NCBI GenBank assembly: GCA_016191785.1
Contig: JACPVJ010000197.1
Span: 62,001 to 126,000, forward strand
DNA length: 64,000 nucleotides
Source of the DNA: Myxococcales bacterium
Lineage (GTDB): Bacteria; Myxococcota_A; Polyangia; Polyangiales; Polyangiaceae
Direction of reading: 5' to 3'
Every line of letters begins with the position of its first letter. The stretch's first letter is position 1. Below, in pieces: positions 1 through 8,730 of the stretch. The notes under the pieces were generated by a model. The model searched no databases. It was not told the origin of the DNA and worked only from the letters and a program-made list of their open reading frames with translations. A program made the position numbers and the translations under genes.

Positions 1-108
1 GATCGCTTCTACGACCGCCTACCGAAAGAGCTCCTCTACGAGCGCGAGCTTCTGCGCTCGCGCCTCTGGCGCAGCCCCGAGACCTGGGAGCTTTCGGCAG
101 AGCACTGA
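1..108 (+). CDS. C-terminal end of an unidentified protein (partial)
   Basis: The first frame is open from base 1 and ends in TGA at 106-108, giving 35 residues of a truncated C-terminus. The fragment is rich in charged residues, Leu and Trp and looks helical (it contains [13 protein letters not shown]). The start lies outside the window. No family can be assigned from so short a tail. It is counted as real because codon use matches neighbouring genes and the next gene begins 31 bp later with its own promoter-like box. Confidence 0.5.
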   Translation, partial: DRFYDRLPKELLYERELLRSRLWRSPETWELSAEH

Positions 109-126
109 CGGCCGCCACGCGTCTGC

Positions 127-132
127 TATCCT
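127..132 (+). promoter_or_regulatory. -10 box (TATCCT) for the lipoprotein gene
   Basis: TATCCT lies 7 bp before the GTG at 140. A transcript started from this box would begin at about the start codon, so the mRNA would be leaderless. There is no Shine-Dalgarno sequence. The same arrangement recurs at several other genes in the window. Confidence 0.45.
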
Positions 133-139
133 CCGCGGG

Positions 140-667
140 GTGCGAACCTCGACGGTCTGGGTAGCGGCGGGTCTGCTCTCGAGCATCGGTTGGTGGGGCT
201 GCAGCAGCAGTTCGACCAACACCGCAGCCGGCGGGGGTTCCGGCGGCTCGAGCGCCACCGGGGGTGGCGGTGCCTCGGGTTCGGGCGGCGGCGCCGCCGG
301 CTCCGGCGGCAGCGTCGCCGGGTCGGGGGGCGCCGCCGGTTCGGACGGCAGCGCCGCCAGCGGGGGCAGCGGCGGCGGTTCGGGTGGCGATGCCGGGGGC
401 GACGCGCCGTCGCTGTGCGACCAGCCGTTCTGTCCCACCGGCGTCCCAGCCCAGTGCTGCAACTGCATGCAGCTGAAGTGCACTCAGGTGTTCAACGCCT
501 GCCGCTGCGAGCAAGACTGTCGCGATCTGTCCGAATGCCTGCGCAACTGCTCGGGCTCGACGACGTGCGAGCAGGGCTGCTACGGCAAGCATTCGACGGG
601 CGCGAACTACTACGGCCCGTTTTACACTTGCAGCGAGGACAAGTGTAAGACCGAGTGCTTCAACTGA
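140..667 (+). CDS. Gly/Ser-rich, Cys-rich lipoprotein
   Basis: A 175-aa protein with an N-terminal signal ending in a lipobox-like GWWGC followed by a Ser run, so it should be lipidated and exported. Residues about 30-90 are a low-complexity linker of Gly, Ser and Ala. The C-terminal 85 residues carry about 16 cysteines, several as CC, CxxC or CxxxC pairs, suggesting a small disulfide-stabilised domain at the cell surface. Such linker-plus-Cys-domain lipoproteins are common in Polyangia; the function is unknown. The GTG start is chosen because the lipobox falls at the right distance and a -10 box lies directly upstream. It converges on the next gene with only 3 bp between stop codons. Confidence 0.8.
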   Translation: MRTSTVWVAAGLLSSIGWWGCSSSSTNTAAGGGSGGSSATGGGGASGSGGGAAGSGGSVAGSGGAAGSDGSAASGGSGGGSGGDAGGDAPSLCDQPFCPTGVPAQCCNCMQLKCTQVFNACRCEQDCRDLSECLRNCSGSTTCEQGCYGKHSTGANYYGPFYTCSEDKCKTECFN

Positions 668-670
668 GGG

Positions 671-1927
671 TCACAGGTTCTTCTTCGCCGTCGACGGCAG
701 GTTCGGGTGCTGGAGGATGACCTTCTTCAGCGCCGTGCTCTTTCGCACGAAGGGCTGCTTGAGCAGGTGCACGAGCAGCGCCGGCGGACAGGCGGGGAAG
801 CGCGCCAGGTTCTGGATGAACAGCACCGAGGTGAACTGGCGGCTGCACAAGATCGAGGTCATGCGCGAGTCGAAGGTCTGACCGATCAGCAGGGTCAGAC
901 AGCGTGCCTCGGTGGCCACCACGAAATCGGCGCGCTCTTCGCTGGACGAGCTGCCCCAGCGTGAGCGCAACAGGCCGCGGGAACCGACGCGGTTCTTCTC
1001 GGCCACGTCGCGGTCGATGCAGACCTTGTACAGCTCGCGGAGCGGCTTCTGACCGACCAGCCGGCGCAAGAGCGCCTCGGTGAGCTGGCTGTTGCGGACC
1101 AGCAGCCGCTGGACCTGCGTGTCCCGCGCGAACTCGGTGCGCTGCACCACCAGCTCGAGGCCCGCCGGGTTCTTGTGGTGCTGCGCGATCAGCCGCGCGT
1201 GGTCGAGGCCCGAGAGCGCGTTCTCGAGCACGGCGCGGATGACCTGCGGTTCGGGGTCCAGGCAGAGCGCGCACAGCATCGAGCCGTCGGCGCCGTGCGC
1301 CAGCGCGACGCGAGCGTCCCGCTCGAGCGGTCGCAGCTCCAGCTCGTAGATCTTCCGGTAGTTGCGCGACGCCTCGAGGTCCTCGGGGGTGGCGGGCTCG
1401 GTTTCTGACTCGGGCTCGGGCTCGGGTTCGGGCTCGGGTTCGAGCTCGGGCTCGGGTTCGCGCTCGGGCTCGGGCTCGGGCTCGCGCGTGGCCTGGGGTT
1501 TGGCATCGGCGGGCGCCGTGGCATCGGCGTGAACGATCTCCAGTCCCGGCAGCGGCTGCTCGGTGTCGTCGAGGTCGGGCAGATCGTCCTCGCCAGGGTA
1601 CGCGCGCCATTCGTCCACTGGCGCCTCGTCGTGCACCTCGTGCTCGGGGCCCAGCACCGGCAGCGCATCGTCGTGCACCTCGTGCTCGGGGCCCAGCACC
1701 GGCAGCGCATCGTCGTGCACCTCGTGCTCCGGGCCCAGCACCGGCAGCTCGGGCTCGGGGATGGTCACCTCGACGTGGAGCTCGTGCTCCGGATCGAGCC
1801 CCGGAAGCTCCTTGGACGAGGACGACGAGGACTCCGAGAAGTCGGGTAAGGACTCGGCGAAGTCGGGAATGCTCGCCAGATCGACGCGGACCGCGCGCAC
1901 TTCTTCGGGGTCGTCGGGGTCGCCCAC
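671..1927 (-). CDS. Repeat-rich acidic protein with a C-terminal helical domain, function unknown
   Basis: A 418-aa protein with a GTG start. There is no signal peptide, so it is probably cytoplasmic. The N-terminal half is acidic and repetitive: a run of Ser, Asp and Glu, three tandem 14-residue units (core LPVLGPEHEVHDDA), then an alternating Glu-Pro stretch of about 30 residues. The C-terminal half (about residues 190-415) is ordinary globular sequence rich in Leu and Arg, with spaced Asn-Pro and helix-pair patterns resembling HEAT or leucine-rich-variant repeats. Nothing catalytic is visible. The start lies 9 bp from the stop of the upstream lipoprotein gene on the same strand, so the two may be cotranscribed. 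The function is not recognised. Confidence 0.75.
   Translation of the reverse strand: MGDPDDPEEVRAVRVDLASIPDFAESLPDFSESSSSSSKELPGLDPEHELHVEVTIPEPELPVLGPEHEVHDDALPVLGPEHEVHDDALPVLGPEHEVHDEAPVDEWRAYPGEDDLPDLDDTEQPLPGLEIVHADATAPADAKPQATREPEPEPEREPEPELEPEPEPEPEPESETEPATPEDLEASRNYRKIYELELRPLERDARVALAHGADGSMLCALCLDPEPQVIRAVLENALSGLDHARLIAQHHKNPAGLELVVQRTEFARDTQVQRLLVRNSQLTEALLRRLVGQKPLRELYKVCIDRDVAEKNRVGSRGLLRSRWGSSSSEERADFVVATEARCLTLLIGQTFDSRMTSILCSRQFTSVLFIQNLARFPACPPALLVHLLKQPFVRKSTALKKVILQHPNLPSTAKKNL
1409..1486. repeat. 6-bp-period repeat encoding Glu-Pro dipeptides
   Basis: About 13 imperfect copies of a hexamer of the type CGGGCT/CGGGTT lie inside the minus-strand gene and encode an alternating Pro-Glu stretch. 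Such runs are prone to copy-number change but keep frame because the unit is 6 bp. Confidence 0.8.
1622..1747. repeat. Three tandem 42-bp repeats
   Basis: Three nearly identical 42-bp units (GTGCACCTCG recurs at 1631, 1673 and 1715) lie inside the minus-strand gene and encode the 14-aa unit LPVLGPEHEVHDDA with little variation. The near identity at DNA level suggests recent duplication. Confidence 0.9.
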
Positions 1928-1936
1928 CCCCCAAGC

Positions 1937-2908
1937 CTACCCAGTGCAGGTCTTCTGATCCACCACCGGTTCGACCGGCTTGCACTTGCCGAAATCGCAC
2001 TCGTAGCTCTGGCACTCGACGGTCTCGCCGCAGCTCGCCCCGCCGGCCTTGGCCTTGGTGCACAGGCTCGTGCTCTTGTTGCAGTAGAACCCGGCCCCGC
2101 ACTCCAGGTTGTAGGGCTTGAAGCCGTTGCACTTCTGGCCTTCGGGCGTCGCGGTCTTGCACACCCCAGGGTAGGGCGGAGTCGGGCTCCAGGCAGCGTC
2201 GCAGTACAGGCCGGGCGCGCAGAAGTCGGCGACGTTGTCGCCGATCGCGCAGTTTGCGCCGAGCGGAAGTCGCTTCGAGGCCGTGCACTTCTTGCTGTCG
2301 TCGTCACAGCCCACGAACACGTTGGGGTCCGACGACGGGGCGCACTCGGCGTCCCGGCTGCAACCGGCGCCGGTCGGCACCTTCCCCTCGAAGGCCCAGC
2401 CGCAGGCCTTCAGCTCGTCGAGCGACGCCAAGAAGTCGTTGATCCCGATCGTGCACGTCGTCAGGAGCTTCTTGTAGGCGGACAGGCAGGTGTCGATCTT
2501 GGTCGGATCGAACTTCATCTTGCCGGCCTTCACGTCGGCCACGTTCTGCTCGCAGTCGCCCAGTGCGTTCTTCACGCAGCCGTTCTGGTCGTACCCGAAG
2601 CCGCTCTGGGTGCAGCAGGCCTTGGCCCACTCGCAGCCCTGCGGCTGCGTCTTCTGACAGACGTTCTCGAGGGTGTACCCGGCGGACCCGCCGGTGCTCG
2701 TGCCGCCGCTGCCGCCCACACCCGCCGACCCGCCAGTGCTCGTGCCCCCGGCGCCTGCCGCACCCGCAGCTCCACCGCTGCCGCTCGAAGCACCCGAGCC
2801 CGCGGCGCCGCCGGTGCCGGACTGACCGCCCGTCCCCGAGAGCCCGTCATCGATGCTCCCGCCGCACGCCACCGCCAACGCCAGAAACCCGAGACTGGTC
2901 CACCGCAT
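1937..2908 (-). CDS. Gly/Ser-rich, Cys-rich lipoprotein
   Basis: A 323-aa protein starting with a signal peptide and the lipobox LAVAC, followed by a Gly/Ser/Thr/Ala linker (about residues 20-78) of the same style as the lipoprotein at 140-667. The remaining 240 residues carry about 25 cysteines spread over short spaced motifs, as in extracellular EGF-like or Dickkopf-like disulfide modules seen in many myxobacterial surface proteins. An AGGAG element lies just upstream of the ATG. It is probably exported and membrane-anchored; the function is unknown. It is likely the first gene of a two-gene unit with the repeat protein downstream. Confidence 0.8.
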   Translation of the reverse strand: MRWTSLGFLALAVACGGSIDDGLSGTGGQSGTGGAAGSGASSGSGGAAGAAGAGGTSTGGSAGVGGSGGTSTGGSAGYTLENVCQKTQPQGCEWAKACCTQSGFGYDQNGCVKNALGDCEQNVADVKAGKMKFDPTKIDTCLSAYKKLLTTCTIGINDFLASLDELKACGWAFEGKVPTGAGCSRDAECAPSSDPNVFVGCDDDSKKCTASKRLPLGANCAIGDNVADFCAPGLYCDAAWSPTPPYPGVCKTATPEGQKCNGFKPYNLECGAGFYCNKSTSLCTKAKAGGASCGETVECQSYECDFGKCKPVEPVVDQKTCTG

Positions 2909-3090
2909 GGTGCTCGGCTCCTAGCACGGGGCGGGCCATCGCGAGCGCGGGCTCTTTTCGCGCGAAGCCGTCCCCGGTGGAGCGCGCGGTTCACACCTGC
3001 CGCGTAACCCCCGGTTCTGGTCCGTCGGGCTCCCATGGCCAAATCCCGCGGGCTGGCGCCGGCGGGCGCAACGCGCCGAGAGTGCCATGG

Positions 3091-3096
3091 TATCCC
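3091..3096 (+). promoter_or_regulatory. Possible -10 box (TATCCC) before the methyltransferase gene
   Basis: TATCCC ends 7 bp before the ATG at 3104, the same distance as other leaderless-type promoters in this window. The last base is C rather than T, so it is weaker than the others. Confidence 0.3.
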
Positions 3097-3103
3097 CGGG
3101 ACC

Positions 3104-4642
3104 ATGAGCTGGTCCCACGGCTACGTGTCCGAGGTCGAGTACACGGCGGGTTACTTCGTCGAGCTGTCGCCGCTACAGGCCCGCTGGGCTCTGACCTGTC
3201 GCGGGGTGAAGACCCGCGAGCTGACTCGCCCGCGCTACCTCGAGCTCGGGATCGGCCGCGGAGTGTCGCTGGCCATCCACGCCGCCGGGGGGGCCGGCGA
3301 ATACTGGGGCAACGACTTCAACCCGGGCCACGCTGCCGAGGCCGAAGAGCTCATGGCCGTGATCGGGTCGAGCGCCCACGTGTCCGAGGCGAGCTTCGAC
3401 GAGCTCTTGCAACGCGACGACCTGCCCACGTTCGACATGATCGCGCTCCACGGCGTCTGGTCGTGGATCTCGGAAGCGAACCGCGGCGTGGTGGTCGACA
3501 TTTTGCGGCGAAAGCTCGCCCCCGGCGGAGTGGTGTACGTGTCGTACAACACCACGCCGGGCTGGACGCCGATGGCGCCGGTGCGTCACCTGCTGCAGCT
3601 CCACGCCGAGCGGGTGGGCAACGAGAGCGAGGGCATCGTGAAGCGGGTCGATGCCGCCCTGGACTTCGTGGACAAGCTGGGCGAGGCCGGTGCGCTGTAC
3701 TTCAAGGCTCACCCGCGCGCGCGCGACCGCTTGAACAAGTTCCGCGACAAGTCCAAGAAGTACGTGGCGCACGAGCTGATGACCGCCGACTGGCACCCGA
3801 TGCCGTTCGCAGAGGCCGCGGAGGAGCTCGGCGTTGCCAAGCTGGCGCACGGCGCCAACGCGACGCTGCTCGAGCAGATCGACGCCTTGCACCTGACCGC
3901 CGCGGGCCAGAGCCTCGTGTCCGGCATCACCGACGTGGTGCTTCGGGAGACCGTGCGTGATTTCCTGTCCAACACGGGCTTCCGGCGCGACTACTTCGTC
4001 CGCGGCGTGCGCCGTCTGTCGAACCTCGAGCAGACCGAGGCGCTGCGACAGTTCCGGGTGACTCTGGTCGAGGACCCGACGACCATCACACTCGACGTGA
4101 AGGGCTCCCTGGGCACCGCGAAGCTGCAAGAGTCGGTGTACCGACCGGTGATCGACGCGCTGGCGCGCGGTGACGCTCGGCCAAAGAGCCTGGAAGAGCT
4201 CGCGTCGGCGTGCCCTGGGGTGGCCTTCGGTCACGTGGTGCAGGCGGTCACCGTGTTGATCGGCAAGACGGCCGTCGGCTTGGTGCAGCCCGACGCAGAG
4301 ATCGAGGCCGCAGCGCCGCGTGCTCGCGCGCTGAACGAGCACCTGCTCGAGCGCGCGCGCTCGAGCGCCGAGAACGTGTACCTGGCGTCACCCGTGACCA
4401 GCGCGGGTATCTTTGCCTCGCGCACCGAGCAGCTGTTCTTGCTGGCCAGCCGAGGCGGCAAGCCGAAACCTGCCGAATGGGCCGAGCACGCGTGGGGCGT
4501 GCTTTCCTCCCAAGGCCAGCGGCTGATGGTGGACGGCAAGCGCGTGGAATCGGAAGAAGACAACCGCCGCGAGCTCGTGCGACAGGCGGAAGCCTTCGAA
4601 AGCATGCGTCTGCCGGTGCTGCGTCGCCTGCAGGTGGTCTGA
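3104..4642 (+). CDS. SAM-dependent methyltransferase with C-terminal regulatory domain
   Basis: A 512-aa cytoplasmic protein. The N-terminal third is a class I methyltransferase fold: glycine-rich SAM motif I reads YLELGIGRG (about residues 47-55), an acidic motif II region follows, and later DMIALHGVWSW and LAPGGVVYVSYNT fit motifs IV-VI. The central and C-terminal parts match the layout of proteins with a methyltransferase-regulatory domain after the catalytic domain. The substrate is unknown. An in-frame ATG at 3035 would add 23 residues of non-conserved type; 3104 is preferred because MSWSHGYVS starts the conserved block and a -10-like box sits 7 bp before it. typA follows after 47 bp. 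Confidence 0.8.
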   Translation: MSWSHGYVSEVEYTAGYFVELSPLQARWALTCRGVKTRELTRPRYLELGIGRGVSLAIHAAGGAGEYWGNDFNPGHAAEAEELMAVIGSSAHVSEASFDELLQRDDLPTFDMIALHGVWSWISEANRGVVVDILRRKLAPGGVVYVSYNTTPGWTPMAPVRHLLQLHAERVGNESEGIVKRVDAALDFVDKLGEAGALYFKAHPRARDRLNKFRDKSKKYVAHELMTADWHPMPFAEAAEELGVAKLAHGANATLLEQIDALHLTAAGQSLVSGITDVVLRETVRDFLSNTGFRRDYFVRGVRRLSNLEQTEALRQFRVTLVEDPTTITLDVKGSLGTAKLQESVYRPVIDALARGDARPKSLEELASACPGVAFGHVVQAVTVLIGKTAVGLVQPDAEIEAAAPRARALNEHLLERARSSAENVYLASPVTSAGIFASRTEQLFLLASRGGKPKPAEWAEHAWGVLSSQGQRLMVDGKRVESEEDNRRELVRQAEAFESMRLPVLRRLQVV

Positions 4643-4689
4643 ATAGACTTGGACGCGGAGCGTGCTTTGCGCTAGGTCCGCGCGCCAGC

Positions 4690-6516
4690 ATGAGCCTCCC
4701 CACTCGCCCCGACGTGCGTAACGTCGCCATCATCGCGCACGTCGATCACGGCAAGACCACGCTGGTCGACGCCATGCTGCGGCAGACCGGCGTGTTTCGC
4801 CAGAACGAGGTCGTCGCCGAGCGGGTGATGGACTCGAACGACCTCGAGCGCGAGCGCGGCATCACCATCTTGGCCAAGCACGCCTCGGTTCGCTACGGCG
4901 GGGTGCTGCTCAACATCATCGACACCCCCGGCCACGCGGACTTCGGCGGCGAGGTCGAGCGCACGCTGAAGATGGCCGACGGCGCCATCTTGCTGGTCGA
5001 TGCGGCCGAGGGGCCGCTGCCGCAGACCCGCTTCGTCCTCAAGAAGGCGCTCGAGCTGGGCCTGGTGGTGGTGGTGGTGATCAACAAGATCGATCGCCAG
5101 GACGCGCGGCCCGACGACGTGCTCAACGAGATCTTCGATCTGTTCTGCGAGCTCGAGGCCAGCGACGAGCAGGCGAACTTCCCCACCCTGTATGCCATCG
5201 GCAAGCTGGGCATCGCCAAGCTGGCGCTCGAGGACGAGGGCGTCGATCTGAAGCCGTTGTTCGAGACCTTGATCGGAAAGGTGCCGGGGCCGAAGGGCGA
5301 CCCGAAGGCGCCGCTCCAACTCTTGGTGCACAACATCGAGCACGACGACTACGTCGGCCGCCTGGCCATCGGGCGGCTGTGGCAGGGCGCAGTCGAGGTC
5401 AACCAAGAGATCGTGCTCCTGCAAGAGAACGGTCAGACCAAGTGTCGACTGTCGAGCTTGTTCACCTTCGAGGGCACCAAGCGCATGAAGGCCACCCAGG
5501 TCGCCGCCGGGGACATCGTCGCGATCGCGGGGATGGAAGACGTGCACATCGGCGACACCGTGGCCGCGGTGGATCACCCGAACCCGCTGCCCCGCATCCA
5601 GGTCGAAGAGCCGACCATCAAGATGAGCTTCCTGGTCAACTCGTCGCCTTTCGCCGGGCGGGCCGGCAAGTGGGTGACCTCGCGGCACGTGCGCGAGCGC
5701 CTGATCAAAGAGTCGAAGCGCAACCTGGCGCTTCGATTCGAGGACACTCCCGAGCCGGACACGTTCTTGGTCTACGGCCGCGGCGAGCTGATGCTGGCGA
5801 TCCTGGCCGAAACCATGCGTCGCGAAGGCTACGAGTTCGCCCTGGGCATGCCCGAGGTGGTGGTGCGCGAGGTCGACGGCCAGAAGATGGAGCCGGTCGA
5901 GCGCGTGGTGGTCGACGTGCCCGAGCAGTTCGTGGGCGCGGTGACCACCCGCCTGGGCGAGCGCAAGGGCCAGATGGTCAAGATGAGCAACCTGGGTTTC
6001 GGCCGGGCACGCATGGAGTACATCGTGCCGTCGCGAGGCCTGATCGGCTTCCGCTCGTCGTTCCTGACCGAGACCCGCGGCATGGGTCTGCTCAACACGC
6101 TGTTCGAGGGTTGGGAGCCGTATCGTGGACCGATGCTCCGCCGGGCGAACGGCGCCATCGTGTCCGATCGCGCGGGAGGCTCCACGCCGTACGCGCTGTT
6201 CCACCTGCAGCCCCGCGGCGTGCTCTTCATCGACCCGGGCACCGAGGTCTACGAGGGCATGATCATCGGAGAGCACAACCGCGCCAACGACCTGGACGTG
6301 AACGTCACGCGTGAGAAAAAGCTGACCAACATCCGAGCGGCGGGTCGCGACGAGAACGTGATCTTGTCGCCGCCGCACCTGCTCAGCATCGACACCGCGA
6401 TGGAGTTCATCGACAAGGACGAGCTGGTCGAGGTCACGCCCGACGCGGTGCGCGTGCGCAAGCGCATGCTCGACGTGAACCGCCGCCCGCGCCGTGACGA
6501 CGAGCGGGTGGACTGA
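4690..6516 (+). CDS. typA: Ribosome-associated GTPase TypA/BipA
   Basis: A 608-aa translational GTPase of the normal family length. It binds the ribosome in an EF-G-like way and supports 50S assembly and growth under stress. The G-domain motifs are complete: AHVDHGKTT (16-24), switch I with RERGITI, DTPGH (78-82) and NKID (132-135). The beta-barrel, EF-G-like domain III/V and the BipA C-terminal domain follow; the C-terminal part contains [18 protein letters not shown], a family hallmark. The ATG at 4690 gives a start typical of the family. There is no clear Shine-Dalgarno sequence. It converges on the hemerythrin gene with a 6-bp gap. Confidence 0.97.
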   Translation: MSLPTRPDVRNVAIIAHVDHGKTTLVDAMLRQTGVFRQNEVVAERVMDSNDLERERGITILAKHASVRYGGVLLNIIDTPGHADFGGEVERTLKMADGAILLVDAAEGPLPQTRFVLKKALELGLVVVVVINKIDRQDARPDDVLNEIFDLFCELEASDEQANFPTLYAIGKLGIAKLALEDEGVDLKPLFETLIGKVPGPKGDPKAPLQLLVHNIEHDDYVGRLAIGRLWQGAVEVNQEIVLLQENGQTKCRLSSLFTFEGTKRMKATQVAAGDIVAIAGMEDVHIGDTVAAVDHPNPLPRIQVEEPTIKMSFLVNSSPFAGRAGKWVTSRHVRERLIKESKRNLALRFEDTPEPDTFLVYGRGELMLAILAETMRREGYEFALGMPEVVVREVDGQKMEPVERVVVDVPEQFVGAVTTRLGERKGQMVKMSNLGFGRARMEYIVPSRGLIGFRSSFLTETRGMGLLNTLFEGWEPYRGPMLRRANGAIVSDRAGGSTPYALFHLQPRGVLFIDPGTEVYEGMIIGEHNRANDLDVNVTREKKLTNIRAAGRDENVILSPPHLLSIDTAMEFIDKDELVEVTPDAVRVRKRMLDVNRRPRRDDERVD

Positions 6517-6522
6517 CGGCCC

Positions 6523-6960
6523 TCACGCGAGCCCGCGGCGCTTCGCCCAATCCGCGCCGAGCTCGGTGAGCTTCTGGTCGCTCAGCATCCGCTCGCAGAT
6601 CGGGAAGAGGAACCGCTCTTCCTTCTCGAAGTGCTCACGCAACGTGGCAACCAGCCGCAAGAGCACGCCGCGCCCCTCTTCCAGCGTGGTCGAATCGGCC
6701 ACGGCGCCCGCCAGAAGCTCGATCTCCTTGTGATCCGCGCGCATCACGTCGAGCGCGCCGTTGGTCTGACCGCCCTCGATCAGCGCTGGGAAGAGCACCT
6801 CGTGCTCGAGGGCCATGTGGCTGGCCACGGCGCGGGAGAGGACCCGACCGACGGCGAAGATCTCGGTCAAGTTGCCGGCGTCGTCGGCGGCAGCCTCGAC
6901 CTGATCGAACAGGGCATAGGACAGCGCGTGCTCGCCGAGCAGGCCTTCGGTGATCTTCAT
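6523..6960 (-). CDS. Hemerythrin HHE-domain protein
   Basis: A 145-aa all-helical cytoplasmic protein with the di-iron ligand pattern of HHE hemerythrins: His11, His48, a Glu/His pair at 52-53, His77, His110 and Glu114 (in HFEKEERFLFP). Family members bind O2 or NO or act in iron-sulfur repair (YtfE/RIC type, though this one lacks the N-terminal ScdA domain). It begins 88 bp downstream of the FAD oxidase gene on the same strand. That gap holds two FNR-like inverted repeats, which fits a role in oxygen or nitrosative stress next to a nitrate-respiration island. A GAAGGGGC element serves as ribosome-binding site. Confidence 0.85.
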   Translation of the reverse strand: MKITEGLLGEHALSYALFDQVEAAADDAGNLTEIFAVGRVLSRAVASHMALEHEVLFPALIEGGQTNGALDVMRADHKEIELLAGAVADSTTLEEGRGVLLRLVATLREHFEKEERFLFPICERMLSDQKLTELGADWAKRRGLA

Positions 6961-6997
6961 GCCCCTTCAGGATGCGGGCCAGCGGCGCGGTCTGCGC

Positions 6998-7028
6998 ATG
7001 ACGGCCATCAGGGGCATGACGGATGTCT
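6998..7028 (-). promoter_or_regulatory. Two tandem Crp/Fnr-like inverted repeats upstream of hemerythrin
   Basis: Read on the minus strand, TGAT-GGCC-GTCA (6999-7010) and AGAC-ATCC-GTCA (7017-7028) fit the FNR/FixK core TGAY-N4-RTCA, the second with one mismatch. Their centres are 18 bp apart and about 45 and 62 bp upstream of the hemerythrin ATG. The downstream copy of the 12-mer GACATCCGTCAT is also found at 16251-16262, before the nar operon. Confidence 0.4.
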
Positions 7029-7048
7029 GTTCGGGGAAATCTGCTGGA

Positions 7049-8584
7049 CTATCGTGGAGGTGGGAAATCATACCGCCCCGGCGCGAGCACTCCCAGCGGG
7101 TCCAGGGCCTGCTTCAGCCGGGCGAGCACCGCTGAAAAGTCGTCCCGCGGGGGGGGCAGCCCGCCCATGGCCGGCAAGGCCAGGCGCTGCGGCAGGTGCC
7201 CATCTGCCGCCAGCGTCGCGATCAGCGCGTCGTGACAGGCGAGCGCCCGGGCGTCGGCGTCGGCGTGCTCGCGGTCGAAGACGATCATCGGCAAGAGCTG
7301 CAGCGTTCGCTCGGCGTGGCAGAGCAAGACCACGAGGGGATCGAAGCCGTGCGCGAGCATCACGCGTTCTACCTCGGTCGTGGCGCGGACGATGACCTCG
7401 CCGCGGAGGGGAAGCGCGCCAGAGACCCAGAGCGCGCCCACACCGTCCCGGTCGGGATCCATCTGCCGAGGGGGATCCTCGCGCTTGCGGTAGTACAGAC
7501 TGCGCAGGCTCGCCTCGTGGGGCACGCCCTGCAAGAACGCCAGCGCAGGGTCGTCGGTCGGGAACAGCTCGTGGCCCGCGCGCGGGTCGCCGCACTCGAC
7601 CGCCGTGTCGAGCGAGGTCACCAGCGGGCGCAGCTCGGCTTCGACGTGATCGACGGCCGCTTCGCCCAGCTTGCGGCTGCCGGCATAGATCGACGCCAAG
7701 CCGAACCAGCGATGGCCGACCCTCTCGGCCACGGCCTGCCGCGAGAGCGGTGCCCCTGCCGGGCGGCGCTCGGTCACGGAGAGCACGCGGTAGTCGTTCC
7801 AGACGCCGACCGCAGATCGCAGCGTCCCGTCGAGCCGCAGGCGCCGGATGGCGTCGAGCACCGGGCCGAGCTCCGAGTCGCGCGCGACCGCGAAGCGCAC
7901 CGCCCCGAGGAAGCGCGGCAGCGGCGCGAGCCAGACGGTGGCGCGGGTGACCACTCCGAGGTTCGACTGCGTGAACAGCCCGTCCAGCGCCGGACCCACG
8001 CCGTACCGATGGAGCGTCGCAGTGCTGGCGCCCTGGAAGCGGTCGAACCCGGTGTGCACCACCTCGCCGGTGGGGAGCACGACCTCGAGCGCGGTCAGGT
8101 GGAGCGCGCGGTCGCCATTGGGGCCCGACCCGTCGCCCCGTTCCAGCGCGTTGGCGATCACGCTGCCGTCGGGGCTGCCGCCGGTGGTGGCGGCGAACAA
8201 CCGCGAGCCGCGCTCGCACAGAAACGCGTGCAGCTGCCGAAACGTGACGCCAGGCTCCAGCGTGACGGTCGCCAGGTCTTCGTCGAAGTCGACGATGCGA
8301 TTCAGCCGGCCGAGATCGAGCAGCACCGCGTCGCGCGGGGGCACGCGAGAGCCGAGGCCCCAGTTCTTGCCGCCGCTCACCGGGTACAGGGGGACGTTCG
8401 CGGCGCGCATGAGGTCGCAGACCTCGGCCGGGCTACCGGGCGACACCCGACCGAAGACCCGGCCCCGAGTCGCGAAGGTCGCCGTGCTCAGGCGGTCCAG
8501 CTCGGCGGTGTCGGCAGAGACGTGCTCTCGTCCGACGACCGCCGCGGCCCTCGCGAGGAATGCCGCGAAATCGCCGGGCGACAT
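7049..8584 (-). CDS. FAD-linked oxidase, vanillyl-alcohol oxidase/PCMH type
   Basis: A 511-aa flavoprotein. Residues about 45-220 form a PCMH-type FAD-binding domain, with the diagnostic stretch YPVSGGKNWGLGSRVPP and later TTGGSPDGSVIANALERG and YGVGPALDGLFTQSN. The C-terminal half resembles the substrate domain of 4-cresol dehydrogenase and vanillyl-alcohol oxidase relatives, including the C-terminal YDFPPPR. The likely reaction is oxidation of a phenolic or hydroxy compound; the substrate is not known. No signal peptide is seen. A -10 box 6 bp before the ATG implies a leaderless message. It diverges from the NarK gene and may be cotranscribed with hemerythrin. Confidence 0.8.
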   Translation of the reverse strand: MSPGDFAAFLARAAAVVGREHVSADTAELDRLSTATFATRGRVFGRVSPGSPAEVCDLMRAANVPLYPVSGGKNWGLGSRVPPRDAVLLDLGRLNRIVDFDEDLATVTLEPGVTFRQLHAFLCERGSRLFAATTGGSPDGSVIANALERGDGSGPNGDRALHLTALEVVLPTGEVVHTGFDRFQGASTATLHRYGVGPALDGLFTQSNLGVVTRATVWLAPLPRFLGAVRFAVARDSELGPVLDAIRRLRLDGTLRSAVGVWNDYRVLSVTERRPAGAPLSRQAVAERVGHRWFGLASIYAGSRKLGEAAVDHVEAELRPLVTSLDTAVECGDPRAGHELFPTDDPALAFLQGVPHEASLRSLYYRKREDPPRQMDPDRDGVGALWVSGALPLRGEVIVRATTEVERVMLAHGFDPLVVLLCHAERTLQLLPMIVFDREHADADARALACHDALIATLAADGHLPQRLALPAMGGLPPPRDDFSAVLARLKQALDPLGVLAPGRYDFPPPR

Positions 8585-8590
8585 CCTGGG

Positions 8591-8596
8591 ACTTTA
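8591..8596 (-). promoter_or_regulatory. -10 box (TAAAGT) for the FAD oxidase gene
   Basis: On the minus strand TAAAGT ends 6 bp before the ATG at 8584, with no Shine-Dalgarno sequence between, as expected for a leaderless promoter. Confidence 0.4.
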
Positions 8597-8633
8597 GACC
8601 CGACCCGCCCGCAAGGCTTGCGCGAAATGGGCT

Positions 8634-8665
8634 GTAAGCCCGGCGTAAGCCCGGAAGGGCAGAAC
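8634..8665 (+). promoter_or_regulatory. SARP-type operator-promoter A (NarK operon)
   Basis: Two identical heptamers GTAAGCC start at 8634 and 8645, exactly 11 bp apart. Eight bases separate the second heptamer from the -10-like CAGAAC (8660-8665). The expected transcript start is about 8672, giving a leader of about 60 nt before the GTG at 8731. The same geometry is found at 16333 and 24136. Direct heptamers with 11-bp pitch and an 8-bp gap to the -10 box are the known operator layout of SARP activators, and a SARP-type response regulator is encoded at 14070-16244. Confidence 0.65.
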
Positions 8666-8730
8666 CCTCGTGGACTCGAGCCCCCCGCGGCCGACCCCGG
8701 CCTCACGGGTGAAGGTGAAAGGACCGAACC

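Noticed and set aside
4672-6378. Long minus-strand frame opposite typA
   Set aside because: A shadow of typA; typA has complete GTPase motifs and the antisense frame has none.
7049-8584. FAD oxidase as part of the nitrate-respiration pathway
   Set aside because: Its family oxidises phenolic or similar substrates, and it lacks the GTAAG operator; only proximity links it to the nar genes.
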